Positions 1 through 8,442 of a stretch of DNA of 64,000 nt are shown piece after piece; position 1 is the first letter of the stretch; each line of letters opens with the position of its first letter. The translations under genes were made by a program, and so were the position numbers. Source of the stretch: CAVQRB01 sp963715055 (GTDB lineage: Bacteria > Pseudomonadota > Alphaproteobacteria > Rhodobacterales > Rhodobacteraceae). The notes beneath the pieces are model-generated. The model worked only from the letters and a program-made list of their open reading frames with translations, did no database searches and was not told where the DNA came from. The stretch is from positions 532,293 through 596,292 of the forward strand of contig CAVQRB010000002.1 in assembly GCA_963715055.1 (NCBI GenBank), in the 5' to 3' direction.

Positions 1-440
1 ACGTCGAAGGGGCTCTGGCCGCGCAGATAGGCGAGCGTCTTGATCTCGTAGCCCGCCTTGATGGCGCGCGCGGACTGGACCTCGATCCGGCCTCCGATGA
101 AGTCGCGGAATCGCTTTCCGTACTTGCGCGTGATGTAGCCGGCGAAGGCATCGTTGAAGGCGCGTTTTTGCGCCGCCGAGGCGGCGCGACCGTCGGCGCC
201 AAGCGCGTATTGCGCCATGATCTGCACATCCGCATAGCGCGCGAAGGTCTTTTCCAGATCGCGCAGGATGGCCGCGTCGGATTTCCCCGATCCGATGATG
301 CCGTTGATTTCGGATACGACCGTGTCGACCAATTGCCGTGCGGCGGATTCGGTCAGTGCCACGGCAGGGGCCGCTGCAAGGGTTGCAAGAAGTGCTGAAG
401 CACTGATCAGGAAGCCACGACGGCTTGCGTTACTGGTCAT
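1..440 (-). CDS. mlaC: MlaC/Ttg2D-family phospholipid-binding protein (partial)
   Basis: The C-terminus is cut off by the window edge. Translation from the ATG at 438-440 gives a leader with a twin arginine (SRRGFLISASALLA) followed by an Ala-rich cleavage region, then TESAARQLVDTVVSEING. Further on come AQYALG and YITRKYGKRFRDFIG, which are typical of MlaC/Ttg2D periplasmic proteins. In this family the protein ferries phospholipids between the outer-membrane lipoprotein MlaA and the inner-membrane ABC transporter MlaFED. The start overlaps the end of mlaA by 11 bases, so the two are surely co-transcribed; this pairing supports the call. The twin-arginine leader suggests Tat export, which is inferred, not shown. 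Confidence 0.85.
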   Translation of the reverse strand, partial: MTSNASRRGFLISASALLATLAAAPAVALTESAARQLVDTVVSEINGIIGSGKSDAAILRDLEKTFARYADVQIMAQYALGADGRAASAAQKRAFNDAFAGYITRKYGKRFRDFIGGRIEVQSARAIKAGYEIKTLAYLRGQSPFD

Positions 441-1221
441 AAGGATCCTCATAGGGGTCGATTGAGTCAAAGGGGTCGATGTCATCCGTGACGTCCACAC
501 CCAGTTCGAACCGTCGGTTCTGCAAGTAGAGTTGGCGCGACTGCGCGTAGCTGTCAGCGCTTTCATATAGCACGGAGTCGATGGTTTCGCCAAAACGATC
601 CCGTATATCCAGCACTTTCGCGCCCCTTGCCGTCGGCGGAATATACTCTTCCGGGCTGTCGAGGTTGACGTAGGTCAGCGGGTTGGTGAAGAAATCGGTG
701 ACAAGGCCGATCGCGTCCCGCTGGGTCGAGGCACCGAAGAACGGAAGTTCGATGAAGGCGCCTTCGCCGAAGCCCCAGACCGCCAGCGTCTCACCGAAAT
801 CGGTCTCGTGCTGCGGGACCTTTAGTTCCGTGGCGGCGTCGACCAGCCCGAGTATCCCGATGGTCGTGTTCATCGCGAAACGCAGCGTCGCCAGACCCGC
901 GCCCTTTATATCGGCCTGCAGCACGCTGTTGATGAAAACCGCAGGCTCCGAGAGGTTGTCGGAGAAATTGTTGACCAGACCCCGAACTTCCTGCGGCAGC
1001 ACTGCGGCATAGCCCTTGGAGACCGGCCGTACGACAACCGTGTCCAACCCCTTGTTGAAGGCGTGGATCTGGCGGTTCGTGCGCTCATAGGGATCGTTGA
1101 TCCCATCGGCCCGGGTCGGGGTCTCTTGCGTAGCACAGCCCCCGAGCGCAAGCAGTGTCACAAGCGCAAAGGCGGCGCGGTTTGATGTCAGGGACCGGAG
1201 GAAGAGAGGCACAGGCAACAT
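430..1221 (-). CDS. mlaA: MlaA/VacJ outer-membrane lipoprotein
   Basis: This is a VacJ/MlaA-family lipoprotein of 263 residues, which removes mislocalised phospholipids from the outer leaflet of the outer membrane. The start chosen (ATG 1219-1221) gives a clean lipoprotein signal, MLPVPLFLRSL...LVTLLALGGC, with lipobox LGGC. An upstream in-frame extension of 37 codons would bury the signal and is rejected. Family motifs are visible: NDPYERTNRQIHAFNKGLD near the mature N-terminus, then VNNFSDNLSEPAVFINSVLQ and GILGLVDAAT, and DFGETLAVWGFGEGAFIELP. The C-terminus is acidic. The gene overlaps the following mlaC gene, fitting a two-gene lipid-asymmetry operon. Confidence 0.92.
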   Translation of the reverse strand: MLPVPLFLRSLTSNRAAFALVTLLALGGCATQETPTRADGINDPYERTNRQIHAFNKGLDTVVVRPVSKGYAAVLPQEVRGLVNNFSDNLSEPAVFINSVLQADIKGAGLATLRFAMNTTIGILGLVDAATELKVPQHETDFGETLAVWGFGEGAFIELPFFGASTQRDAIGLVTDFFTNPLTYVNLDSPEEYIPPTARGAKVLDIRDRFGETIDSVLYESADSYAQSRQLYLQNRRFELGVDVTDDIDPFDSIDPYEDPYDQ

Positions 1222-1664
1222 CCTAAAGTGAGTCGTGACGCACAGGTAACTCATTTGCCGGCGAAACAAAGCGTGGGAGATCGAGTTTGGCGCGTTTGTG
1301 GTAGATGGGAGACAGAACCACAGACTGGTCAAAATCGCAATGCGAAGGCGGTGTCACTTTCGCGTGGTGCTGCGTCTTGTCAGCGAAAGAAGGCGCGAAT
1401 CGCCGAAACGACGGCTCGCGGGCGATTTTCAGCCTGCCCGTCGGTTCTGGCGGCTACGCGCCGGTACAGCGGATGCGACCGAATCGTGCCGCTTTGCAAA
1501 CCAGTTCTGCACGAGCGGTTTTGGTCCACCTGGCACTTTCCCGCTTGCATTGGCCCCACTTGCTTGTTCAGACATGTGCACAAGAAGCGCCGCCGACCCG
1601 CGCGCGCCGTCGCGCGTGCAGGTCGGATGGCCGGACAGAGAAAACCTGCAAAAAGGACCAACCG
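1222..1664. other. intergenic region between divergent mlaA and ridA
   Basis: About 440 bases separate the divergent mlaA and ridA genes. Several open frames cross it on both strands, including an upstream extension of the ridA frame, but none has recognisable protein sequence or a good ribosome-binding site. It presumably holds the two promoters. I could not place a convincing -35/-10 pair. Confidence 0.5.
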
Positions 1665-2123
1665 ATGAGCATTGCAAAACGTCTTTCTGACCTTGGCGTC
1701 ACCCTGCCCGAAGCCGTGGCACCCCTCGCCAACTATGTTCCATATGTTCAGACGGGCTCCACGCTCTATGTCTCCGGGCAGATCTCGGCCAATGCCGAGG
1801 GCATGATCAAGGGCAAGCTTGGCGAGACCATGGACGTCGAAGCCGGTGCCGCTGCGGCCAAGGCCTGCGCGATCAGTCTCCTTTCACAGGTCAAGGCGGC
1901 CTGCGGCGGCGACATCGACCGCCTTGTGCGTGTGGTAAAACTGGTGGGCTTCGTGAATTCGACATCCGATTTCACCGATCAGCCGAAAGTGATCAACGGC
2001 GCTTCGGATTTCCTTGCCGAAGCTCTTGGCGATGCCGGTCGCCACGCCCGCTCCGCCGTTTCCGCAGCCTCGCTGCCTTTCGGCGTCGCGGTGGAAATCG
2101 AAGGCATCTTCGAGATCAGATGA
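1665..2123 (+). CDS. RidA family protein (YjgF/YER057c/UK114)
   Basis: A 152-residue member of the RidA/YjgF superfamily, whose members hydrolyse reactive enamine/imine intermediates such as 2-aminoacrylate. It belongs to the longer atypical group that starts SIAKRLSDLGVTLPEA. Visible family blocks are ANYVPYVQTGSTLYVSGQIS, GAAAAKACAISLLSQVKAAC, and RHARSAVSAASLPFGVAVEIE, which carries the conserved R and the C-terminal glutamate. The ATG at 1665 is preferred over a far-upstream start because AAAAGGA precedes it at good spacing and because the family begins here. The stop overlaps the start of the next gene by four bases (ATGA). Confidence 0.9.
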   Translation: MSIAKRLSDLGVTLPEAVAPLANYVPYVQTGSTLYVSGQISANAEGMIKGKLGETMDVEAGAAAAKACAISLLSQVKAACGGDIDRLVRVVKLVGFVNSTSDFTDQPKVINGASDFLAEALGDAGRHARSAVSAASLPFGVAVEIEGIFEIR

Positions 2124-2887
2124 GCCCGCGTCTTCCCGCCGCCTTTCTGAAGGCCCCCATTGCGCACCGCGCGCTGCACGATGTCGCCAAAGGCCGCCCC
2201 GAGAACAGCCGGGCGGCCATCCGCGCCGCGATCGAGGCAGGCTACGGCATCGAGATCGACGTGCAGCAGAGTGCGGACCTTCAGGCCTTCGTTTTCCACG
2301 ACTACAAGCTGGCACGTCTGGCCGAGGCGGAAGGGCTGATCGGCCAGACACCCGCCGCCGAGCTTGCAGCAATCCGACTGCGCGGCGGCGACGAGGGCGT
2401 GCCGACGCTGCGCGACGTGCTGGCGCTTGTTGCGGGGCGGGTACCGCTGCTGATCGAGATCAAGGATCAGGACGGTGCCATGGGTCCGAACATCGGACCT
2501 CTGGAAGCAGCCGTCGCCGTGGACCTCGAAGGCTACACGGGTCCGGTTGCGGTGATGTCCTTCAATCCGCATACCGTGCAGCGCATGGCCGACTTGCTGC
2601 CTGAGGTGCCGCGCGGCCTTGTGACCAGTGCCTATGAGCCGAAAAGCTGGGGGCTGCCGGAGGATGTCTGCGCAAGGCTGCGCGATATACCCGATTTCGA
2701 CCGGGCCGGGTGCAGCTTCATCAGCCATGAATGGGCCGATCTCGGCCGACCGCGGGTCAACGCGCTCAAGGCCGCTGGCGCCGATATCCTGTGCTGGACG
2801 GTGAAATCACCGCAGGACGAGGCAGAGGCGCGCAAGGTCGCGCATAACATCACTTTCGAGCAGTATCTCGCCCCGCTACCGGGTTGA
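2120..2887 (+). CDS. glycerophosphodiester phosphodiesterase family protein
   Basis: A 255-residue GDPD TIM-barrel enzyme, expected to hydrolyse glycerophosphodiesters to glycerol-3-phosphate and an alcohol. The opening HRALHD with PENSRAAIRAAIEAGYGIEIDV matches the catalytic HRG...PENT and E-x-D metal-binding region; here HRALHD carries the first histidine. VFHDYKLARL supplies the second catalytic histidine. The C-terminal WTVKSPQDEAEAR matches the usual W-T-V-N block. There is no signal peptide, so it is cytoplasmic. It is translationally coupled to the RidA gene (four-base overlap). Confidence 0.9.
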   Translation: MSPRLPAAFLKAPIAHRALHDVAKGRPENSRAAIRAAIEAGYGIEIDVQQSADLQAFVFHDYKLARLAEAEGLIGQTPAAELAAIRLRGGDEGVPTLRDVLALVAGRVPLLIEIKDQDGAMGPNIGPLEAAVAVDLEGYTGPVAVMSFNPHTVQRMADLLPEVPRGLVTSAYEPKSWGLPEDVCARLRDIPDFDRAGCSFISHEWADLGRPRVNALKAAGADILCWTVKSPQDEAEARKVAHNITFEQYLAPLPG

Positions 2888-2936
2888 TACTCTGCCCTGG
2901 CGCCACAAGTATCCCCTCGGGCAAAGGGGCAGCAAG

Positions 2937-4124
2937 ATGTCGGAACATGAGGTAGAAATTCGGGTCCTGTCCTCGCTGCGCGAAATCGCCGCGGCGGATT
3001 GGGACGCCTGCGCCTGCCCGGAAGCGTCCGAGGGCGCGCGGCCGATGGACCCTTTCACCACGCACCGCTTTCTCAGCGCACTGGAAGACAGCCGGTCGGT
3101 TGGGCCCGGCACCGGCTGGCAGCCACAGTACCTGACCGCCTTCATCGGTGATCAGCTGATCGCCGTGGCACCGATGTATGCGAAATCCCATTCGCAGGGC
3201 GAATATATCTTCGATCACAACTGGGCACACGCCTATGAGCGGGCGGGCGGGCGCTATTATCCAAAGCTGCAAATCGCCGTGCCACACACGCCCGCCACGG
3301 GCAGGCGGCTGCTGGTACGTCCGGGCTTCGAGGACGCAGGCACCGCTGCCCTGCTCCAGGGCGCCATGCAGCTGGCACAACGCAACCGTATCTCCTCCCT
3401 GCATATGACCTTCTGCACCGAAGCTGAAGCACAGCGGGGCGAGGCCCTCGGGCTGATGCTCCGCAAGACCCAGCAATTCCACTGGCGCAACGACGGATAT
3501 ACGGATTTCGACGGCTTCCTCGCCTCGCTGAGTTCGCGCAAGCGCAAGAACATCCGCAAGGAGCGCGCCGAGGCGCAGGCCTTCGGCGGGAGTATCGAGG
3601 TCTTCACCGGCGACGACCTGAAACCCGAACATTGGGACGCGTTCTGGCGCTTCTATCAGGATACGGGTGCCAGAAAATGGGGCACGCCTTATCTTACCCG
3701 CCGCTTCTTCGATCTGGCGCAGGAGCGCCTGCGCGACGACATGGCGCTGGTGCTGGCGGGCCGCGACGGGCGCTGGGTCGCCGGGGCATTGAACTTTATC
3801 GGCGCCGAGACGTTGTATGGCAGGTACTGGGGCTGCGTCGAGCATCACCCCTGCCTGCACTTCGAATTGTGCTACTATCAGGCGATCGACATCGCAATCG
3901 CACGGGGGCTGAAACGGGTCGAAGCCGGGGCACAGGGCGAACACAAGCTTGCGCGCGGTTATCTGCCGACGCCGACCTGGTCGCTGCATTGGGTTGGCGA
4001 TCCGGGGTTCGCCGATGCCATAGGTGCTTATCTAAAGGCGGAACGCGAGCATGTTGAGGAAGAGATCAGCGTGCTTACGGATTTCGGACCCTTCAAGAAA
4101 ATAAGGATCGAGGAACAGGAATGA
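2937..4124 (+). CDS. GNAT-like N-acetyltransferase of the COG3146/DUF482 family
   Basis: A 395-residue protein of the FemAB/GNAT-like family COG3146, common in alphaproteobacteria and annotated only as a putative peptidoglycan-biosynthesis or acyl-CoA N-acyltransferase; no substrate is established. Recognisable blocks are the N-terminal I-x-x-I-x-x-x-WDAC region, PFTTHRFLSALEDS, YAKSHSQGEYIFDHNWAHA, LSSRKRKNIRKER and FYQDTGARKWGTPYL. The C-terminal EAGAQGEHKLARGYLPT is also typical. It follows the GDPD gene by 49 bases with AAAGGGGC before the ATG, and overlaps the pterin dehydratase by four bases, so ridA to phhB is probably one operon. Confidence 0.88.
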   Translation: MSEHEVEIRVLSSLREIAAADWDACACPEASEGARPMDPFTTHRFLSALEDSRSVGPGTGWQPQYLTAFIGDQLIAVAPMYAKSHSQGEYIFDHNWAHAYERAGGRYYPKLQIAVPHTPATGRRLLVRPGFEDAGTAALLQGAMQLAQRNRISSLHMTFCTEAEAQRGEALGLMLRKTQQFHWRNDGYTDFDGFLASLSSRKRKNIRKERAEAQAFGGSIEVFTGDDLKPEHWDAFWRFYQDTGARKWGTPYLTRRFFDLAQERLRDDMALVLAGRDGRWVAGALNFIGAETLYGRYWGCVEHHPCLHFELCYYQAIDIAIARGLKRVEAGAQGEHKLARGYLPTPTWSLHWVGDPGFADAIGAYLKAEREHVEEEISVLTDFGPFKKIRIEEQE

Positions 4125-4417
4125 CAGAGAAACTCAGCGAAGAGACACGCGGCCCCCTGCTGGAGCCACTCTTCCGGTCAGGCTGGTCGATGGTCGATGG
4201 ACGCGATGCGATACGGAAGACCTTCGTCTTCAAGAACTTCGTCGAGGCCTTCGGATGGATGACGCAGGTCGCGCTCTGGGCGGAAAAATGGGACCACCAT
4301 CCCGAATGGGACAATGTTTACAAGACGGTCAACGTGGTGCTCACCACCCATGATGTCGATGGGCTCAGTGCTCTGGATGCCAAGCTGGCGCGCAAGATGG
4401 ACGGCCTAGCAGGGTAG
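4121..4417 (+). CDS. phhB: 4a-hydroxytetrahydrobiopterin dehydratase
   Basis: A 98-residue pterin-4a-carbinolamine dehydratase, which recycles the oxidised pterin cofactor of aromatic amino-acid hydroxylases. The family signature is clear: FKNFVEAFGWMTQVALWAEKWDHHPEWDNVYKTVNVVLTTHD in two halves, including the conserved EKWDHHPEW with the two adjacent histidines, and the TTHDVDGLS block near the end. Length is standard. It is the last gene of the preceding run and overlaps the GNAT-like gene by four bases. Confidence 0.93.
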   Translation: MTEKLSEETRGPLLEPLFRSGWSMVDGRDAIRKTFVFKNFVEAFGWMTQVALWAEKWDHHPEWDNVYKTVNVVLTTHDVDGLSALDAKLARKMDGLAG

Positions 4418-5083
4418 GCGGTTTCCGGCTTTGCGAACAACAGTTGCATTTTTCGAGGAGCGCGGTCTGAAGCGCGCCGCTCGCAGTTGCCCGCCGAACC
4501 GCTGGATGTAGACGGATTGCGAAGCGCACGTGACCATCTTCAAGCGAGGATGAAGATTTAGGTACAAGTGGACAGCACGGCATTTCATCGTCGGGAGGAG
4601 CGTTTTCCACCGGACGGGATACAGTGAAAATTCTCACGCATTTTGACGTGTTCACATCACTTTTTATTGGTAGGCACAGCTTTATTGGAAGATAGCGTGG
4701 CGTCGCGCGTAGTGCATGAGCTTGCCGCTTTCCGTCTTCAATTCGTCTCCGAAAGCAAAATGGTAGGGGCATAAAGCCCACCGTGAAATGCCCTCTTCGC
4801 CATGACGCCCTGGTGTCGATCCCAGAGCATGTCAGCAGATGCACTCACCGTAATGCCGAATATCTCCTTCGGCGCGGCGTTTTCATCCGCGCGTCCGACG
4901 GTGACTTGTCCATGAATGGCTGGACGGACCCGACTATTTACGACGTTGGTGAAAGTGCAATTGCCACCGAGTGTATGTTCCCGCACGAAGAAGTGAGTGT
5001 CGCTTGCAGGGGGAACAAAGCGGTTGCTTTCGACACCAACGCGCCGGTTGGATTTCCCACCGCTATGGGAGGGACTGCCACAT
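4418..5083. other. non-coding or degraded region
   Basis: No gene is recognised in about 670 bases after phhB. Open frames exist on both strands (for example 4783-5121 plus and 4738-5109 minus) but neither resembles a known family. Base composition is lower in GC than the flanks, with TTTATTGG repeated at 4663 and 4681. It adjoins a dead transporter gene and is probably decayed sequence. Confidence 0.4.
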
Positions 5084-5120
5084 TGGAACGAGCCTTCAGG
5101 TTCTTGCAATCATTGTCTTG

Positions 5121-5408
5121 ATGACCGCACTCGGAGACTATTTCATCAAGGTCGCTTCCGAGAAACCTGCGGGGTTTTCTTCGGCCCGGTTCCTAGCAGG
5201 TGCTGTACTTGACGGATTGCCCACGATTGGCTGATTTTTCCTGATGAAAAGCCACTCGCTTGCGCTTGTGAGTACGCTTTACACTTCTTCGACGATCATC
5301 CTGTTGGCTTTGCTCGGTTACTTCGTATTTCGAGAGAGCTTTGGACTTCGCGAAGCCGTGGGCATATCGCTCGCCATCGCTTCAATCATCGTCATGAGCC
5401 ACGAATGA
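5121..5408 (+). pseudogene. small DMT/SMR-type transporter, interrupted by an in-frame TGA
   Basis: The reading frame encodes MTALGDYFIKVASEKPAGF...GLPTIG, then a TGA at 5232-5234, then continues in the same frame as FFLMKSHSLALVSTLYTSST...GYFVFRESFGLREAVGISL...IVMSHE. Joined with Trp in place of the stop it reads as a four-helix small drug/metabolite exporter of about 100 residues, with the usual G-W-F-L-M-K-x-H-S-L-A block. TGA for TGG is a single-base change. Hydrophobic LAIIVL lies in frame just upstream of the first ATG, so the true N-terminus is also uncertain. The gene is probably dead. A sequencing error is the alternative. Confidence 0.7.
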
Positions 5409-5505
5409 CCGATGCGGCAACAACTACGTCAAGGGGCTAGGGTGCAGGTCGGCTGCCCAAGGTATAACCCGGAAGCCTTCCTGCAAACCTCGCCGAGTGA
5501 TCAGA

Positions 5506-5994
5506 TCACATGTTGGCGAGCAGTGCCTCGCCAGCGGAGACCTCGCACATGCCGGGGCTTTCTTCTGGCTGGAACAGGGTCACCTTGCCGTTCTCGACCA
5601 GCATCGCATAGCGCTTGGAGCGCGCCATGAGGCCGGCGGGCGGGGCATCGAAGGTCATCCCGAGCGCCTTGGTGAAGCTGCTCTCCGCGTCGCCCAGCAT
5701 GGTGATGCCGGCAGCCGTGGCGCCCGTCACCTCGCCCCAGGCCTTCATGACGAAAGGGTCGTTGACCGAGACACAGATGATCTCATCCACGCCTTTGGCC
5801 GCAAACTGGTCCTTGGTGCGCACGAAACTCGGCACATGGGCGGAATGGCAGGTCGGCGTGTAGGCACCGGGCACGGCGAAGATGACGACCTTGCGGCCTT
5901 TTGTCTTCTCGGCCATCGACACCGGCGTTGGTCCGTCAGCGCCCAATTGGACCAGAGTTGCGTCGGGGAGCATGTCGCCTTCGGAGATCGTCAT
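5506..5994 (-). CDS. peroxiredoxin (Prx5-type)
   Basis: A 162-residue cytoplasmic peroxiredoxin that reduces hydroperoxides using glutathione/glutaredoxin or thioredoxin. The peroxidatic site is PGAYTPTCHSAHVPSF, with Thr, Cys and the surrounding Prx5 consensus; GRKVVIFAVPGAY precedes it and DPFVMKAWGE follows. A second Cys in the C-terminal GMCEVS could act in resolution, but this is not certain. The ATG at 5994 is chosen because the family begins TISEGDMLP and an AGAAAGGCG site precedes it; an upstream in-frame start lacks homology. It stands alone, divergent from the FAD reductase gene. Confidence 0.93.
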   Translation of the reverse strand: MTISEGDMLPDATLVQLGADGPTPVSMAEKTKGRKVVIFAVPGAYTPTCHSAHVPSFVRTKDQFAAKGVDEIICVSVNDPFVMKAWGEVTGATAAGITMLGDAESSFTKALGMTFDAPPAGLMARSKRYAMLVENGKVTLFQPEESPGMCEVSAGEALLANM

Positions 5995-6102
5995 GTGATA
6001 CGCCTTTCTTGATGTTTGCGAATGAGCTTTCGTCCGATATAGGGTGCGGGTCTGGTCAGGGCCAGTGAATTCATGAGACTTTCGAAGGGCGGGGAGACCG
6101 GA

Positions 6103-7305
6103 ATGCGCCATGTGATCGTGATCGGGGCCGGGCAGGCCGGGGCCTCCTGCGTAGCGAAGCTGAGGGCTGGCGGGTTCGACGGGATGATCACCCTGATCGG
6201 CGCCGAAGCCGTGCCGCCCTACCAGCGCCCGCCGCTTTCCAAGGCCTATCTGATGGGTGAGATGGCGCTGGAACGCCTGTTCCTGAGACCGCTGTCCTTC
6301 TACGATGAACAGGGTATCACCCTGCGTCTCGAAACGCAGGTCACCGGCATCGACCCGGCGGCGCAGTCCGTCTCGCTAGGCGATGAGACACTATACTACG
6401 ACGACCTGGTGCTGACGACAGGTTCGGTGCCGCGCCGCCTGCCCGCCGCCATCGGCGGGACGCTGGAGGGTGTCTGCGTGGTACGCGATCTCGTGGACGT
6501 GGACGCGATGGCGCCGCGCTTCGTCAAAGGCGCGCGGGTGCTGATCGTGGGCGGTGGCTACATCGGGCTCGAAGCCGCCTCCGTCGCCGCCAAGCTGGGC
6601 CTGAAGGTCACGCTGGTGGAGATGGCGGAGCGCATCCTGCAACGGGTCGCAGCACCGCAGACCAGCGATTATTTCCGCGCGCTGCACCGTGAACATGGCG
6701 TCGACATCCGCGAGGGCGTGGGGCTGGAGCGCCTGTCGGGCGAGGGTCATGTTCATGCCGCGCGCCTCTCGGATGGCAGCGAGTTGCCGGTGGATTTCGT
6801 GATCGTGGGCGTCGGAATCGCACCGGCCACGGCGCTGGCCGAGACCGCCGGCGTCGCGCTGGAGAATGGTATCGCCACCGACTCGAAAGGGCGCACGTCC
6901 GCGCCGCATGTCTGGGCGGCGGGCGATTGCGCGTCCTTTCCCTATCGCGGCGGCCGCATCCGGCTGGAAAGCGTGCCAAATGCCATCGAACAGGCTGAAA
7001 TCGTGGCAGAAAACATCATGGGGGCGGAGAAGGACTACGAAGCGAAACCCTGGTTCTGGTCGGATCAATATGATGTGAAACTGCAGATCGCAGGGCTGAA
7101 CAGCGGCTACACCAGCGTCGTGGAGCGTCCGGGCATCGGGCGCACCGCTTCGTTCTGGTACTATCTCGGCGAGGAGTTGCTGGCAGTGGATGCGATGAAC
7201 GATCCCCGCGCCTATATGATCGGAAAGCGGCTGATCGAGGCGAGGCGCAGCCCCGATCCGGCCATGGTCCGCGATCCCGATGCCGACCTCAAGGCACTGC
7301 TCTGA
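6103..7305 (+). CDS. FAD-dependent ferredoxin/rubredoxin reductase-like oxidoreductase
   Basis: A 400-residue flavoprotein of the putidaredoxin/rhodocoxin reductase type, which transfers electrons from NAD(P)H to a small iron-sulfur protein. The FAD-binding GxGxxG is at the N-terminus (VIVIGAGQAGAS), PYQRPPLSKAYL is the family hallmark, the second nucleotide-binding motif is VLIVGGGYIGLEAASVAAKL, and the C-terminal FAD motif is PHVWAAGDCASFP. WSDQYDVKLQIAGL is the typical C-terminal domain start. ATG 6103 is preferred over one ten codons upstream because the Rossmann strand begins there and GGGGAGACCGG precedes it. It precedes rsmD by two bases; its partner ferredoxin is not in the window. 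Confidence 0.9.
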   Translation: MRHVIVIGAGQAGASCVAKLRAGGFDGMITLIGAEAVPPYQRPPLSKAYLMGEMALERLFLRPLSFYDEQGITLRLETQVTGIDPAAQSVSLGDETLYYDDLVLTTGSVPRRLPAAIGGTLEGVCVVRDLVDVDAMAPRFVKGARVLIVGGGYIGLEAASVAAKLGLKVTLVEMAERILQRVAAPQTSDYFRALHREHGVDIREGVGLERLSGEGHVHAARLSDGSELPVDFVIVGVGIAPATALAETAGVALENGIATDSKGRTSAPHVWAAGDCASFPYRGGRIRLESVPNAIEQAEIVAENIMGAEKDYEAKPWFWSDQYDVKLQIAGLNSGYTSVVERPGIGRTASFWYYLGEELLAVDAMNDPRAYMIGKRLIEARRSPDPAMVRDPDADLKALL

Positions 7306-7307
7306 GC

Positions 7308-7859
7308 ATGCGCATCATCGCAGGCGAGTTTCGCAGCGTGGCCCTCGCGTCGGTCGGCAAGGGCGATGCAGCCGCGCATCTGCGCCCTACCGCGGATCGG
7401 GTGCGCGAGAGCCTGTTCAACGTTCTCATGCAGTACGATGTGATCCCCGGCGCGCGGGTGCTCGATCTGTTTGCCGGGACGGGCGCCCTTGGGCTGGAAG
7501 CGCTGTCGCGCGGCTCGGCACGGGCAACATTCGTGGATGACGGGCGGGTGGCGCAGGGGCTGATTACGCAGAACATCAGGAAGTTGCGCGTTCAGGACCG
7601 CACAGTTCTGCTGCGTTGTGATGCCACGCGCCTGCCCGATCCTTCTGACGATCCCTGCACTCTGGTTTTCCTCGATCCGCCTTATGGCAAGGGTCTGGGG
7701 GAGAAGGCGCTGGTGGCAACTGACGACTGGATCGCGCCCGGCGCGCTGGTGGTCTGGGAGGAGTCCTCTGCGATGCTGCCACCCGCTGGATACGCGCTTC
7801 TCGACCGGCGGAAATATGGGGATACTCACGTCACGCTGTTGTCGAAATCACCCGTCTGA
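7308..7859 (+). CDS. rsmD: 16S rRNA (guanine(966)-N2)-methyltransferase RsmD
   Basis: A 183-residue class I SAM-dependent methyltransferase that methylates G966 of 16S rRNA. Motifs: MRIIAGEFRSVAL at the N-terminus, LRPTADRVRESLFNVL, the SAM-binding LDLFAGTGALGLEALSRGS, and the catalytic DPPY motif in LVFLDPPYGKG. Length and order match RsmD. It starts two bases after the upstream reductase stop and so is probably co-transcribed with it. Confidence 0.95.
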   Translation: MRIIAGEFRSVALASVGKGDAAAHLRPTADRVRESLFNVLMQYDVIPGARVLDLFAGTGALGLEALSRGSARATFVDDGRVAQGLITQNIRKLRVQDRTVLLRCDATRLPDPSDDPCTLVFLDPPYGKGLGEKALVATDDWIAPGALVVWEESSAMLPPAGYALLDRRKYGDTHVTLLSKSPV

Positions 7860-7877
7860 TGTGCTAGCCTCTGGCTC

Positions 7878-8063
7878 ATGATCGAAGCGACTCTCTCCTC
7901 CTTCTGGCGCCTCCCTCGGCAGGCGCAGACGGACACCGCGCCGCCGAAACCGCGTGCGCCGCCGGTCTTCATCGGGGATGCGGTGGCGCCTTTCGCGGGC
8001 GAGACACTGCTCCTGAGCCTGTTGCGGGCGCAGGCGATGCGGGACATCGAGCGCAACGGCTGA
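7878..8063 (+). CDS. small hypothetical protein
   Basis: A 61-residue frame just downstream of rsmD. The sequence is MIEATLSSFWRLPRQAQTD, a proline-rich stretch, then AGETLLLSLLRAQAMRDIERNG. I do not recognise a family. The position 18 bases after rsmD, coding-like composition and an amphipathic C-terminal helix make it plausible, but a chance frame is possible. Confidence 0.45.
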   Translation: MIEATLSSFWRLPRQAQTDTAPPKPRAPPVFIGDAVAPFAGETLLLSLLRAQAMRDIERNG

Positions 8064-8442
8064 GAGCGGATATTTCCGCGATGCAGCGACTCACTCGTTA
8101 ACGCCAGCGAAACAAGGGAAAAGGGCGATGCACCGTCCGTACACCTCCTGTACACCCCCCGTACACCGGCAAATCAGGCCCGAGCGCCGTTAACGCAGCG
8201 CACGGTCGGCTTCGTCAGGAAAGCGTAAACGGCCCCCGCCTCGGGTCGGTGAGGCAACGATTGTGCCTGCAACCGGGGGCCGGGAAAGTTCTTGTCCGTC
8301 ACCGAAACCTCATCCGAGTTCGAGCAAAAAGTGTATTGACGCGGCATCCGGTCAGTATAGGGTAACCCACTGTAACCAGTTGCCCTTTTGAGATCGTGAG
8401 ACTTCAATCGGGACGCGAAACCCGTGACAAGGAACACGACAG
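8064..8442. other. upstream region of the VPLPA-CTERM gene
   Basis: About 380 bases without a gene. It holds three GTACACC direct repeats (8139, 8150, 8161) and a TTGACG at 8336 followed by AT-containing sequence that could be part of a promoter for the gene at 8443. Several minus-strand frames exist but look like chance. Confidence 0.4.
8139..8167 (+). repeat. three GTACACC repeats phased at 11 bp
   Basis: GTACACC occurs at 8139-8145, 8150-8156 and 8161-8167, each start exactly 11 bases from the last, so all lie on one face of the helix. Such phasing is usual for protein-binding operators. The nearest downstream gene is the VPLPA-CTERM protein. The binding protein is unknown. Confidence 0.45.

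Noticed and set aside
1305..1664. A 120-codon N-terminal extension of the RidA-like protein
   Set aside because: The extension is not protein-like, and a good ribosome-binding site precedes the family's normal start at 1665.
4738..5121. Overlapping open frames of 112 and 123 codons on opposite strands
   Set aside because: Neither has a recognisable domain or convincing ribosome-binding site; the region adjoins a dead gene.
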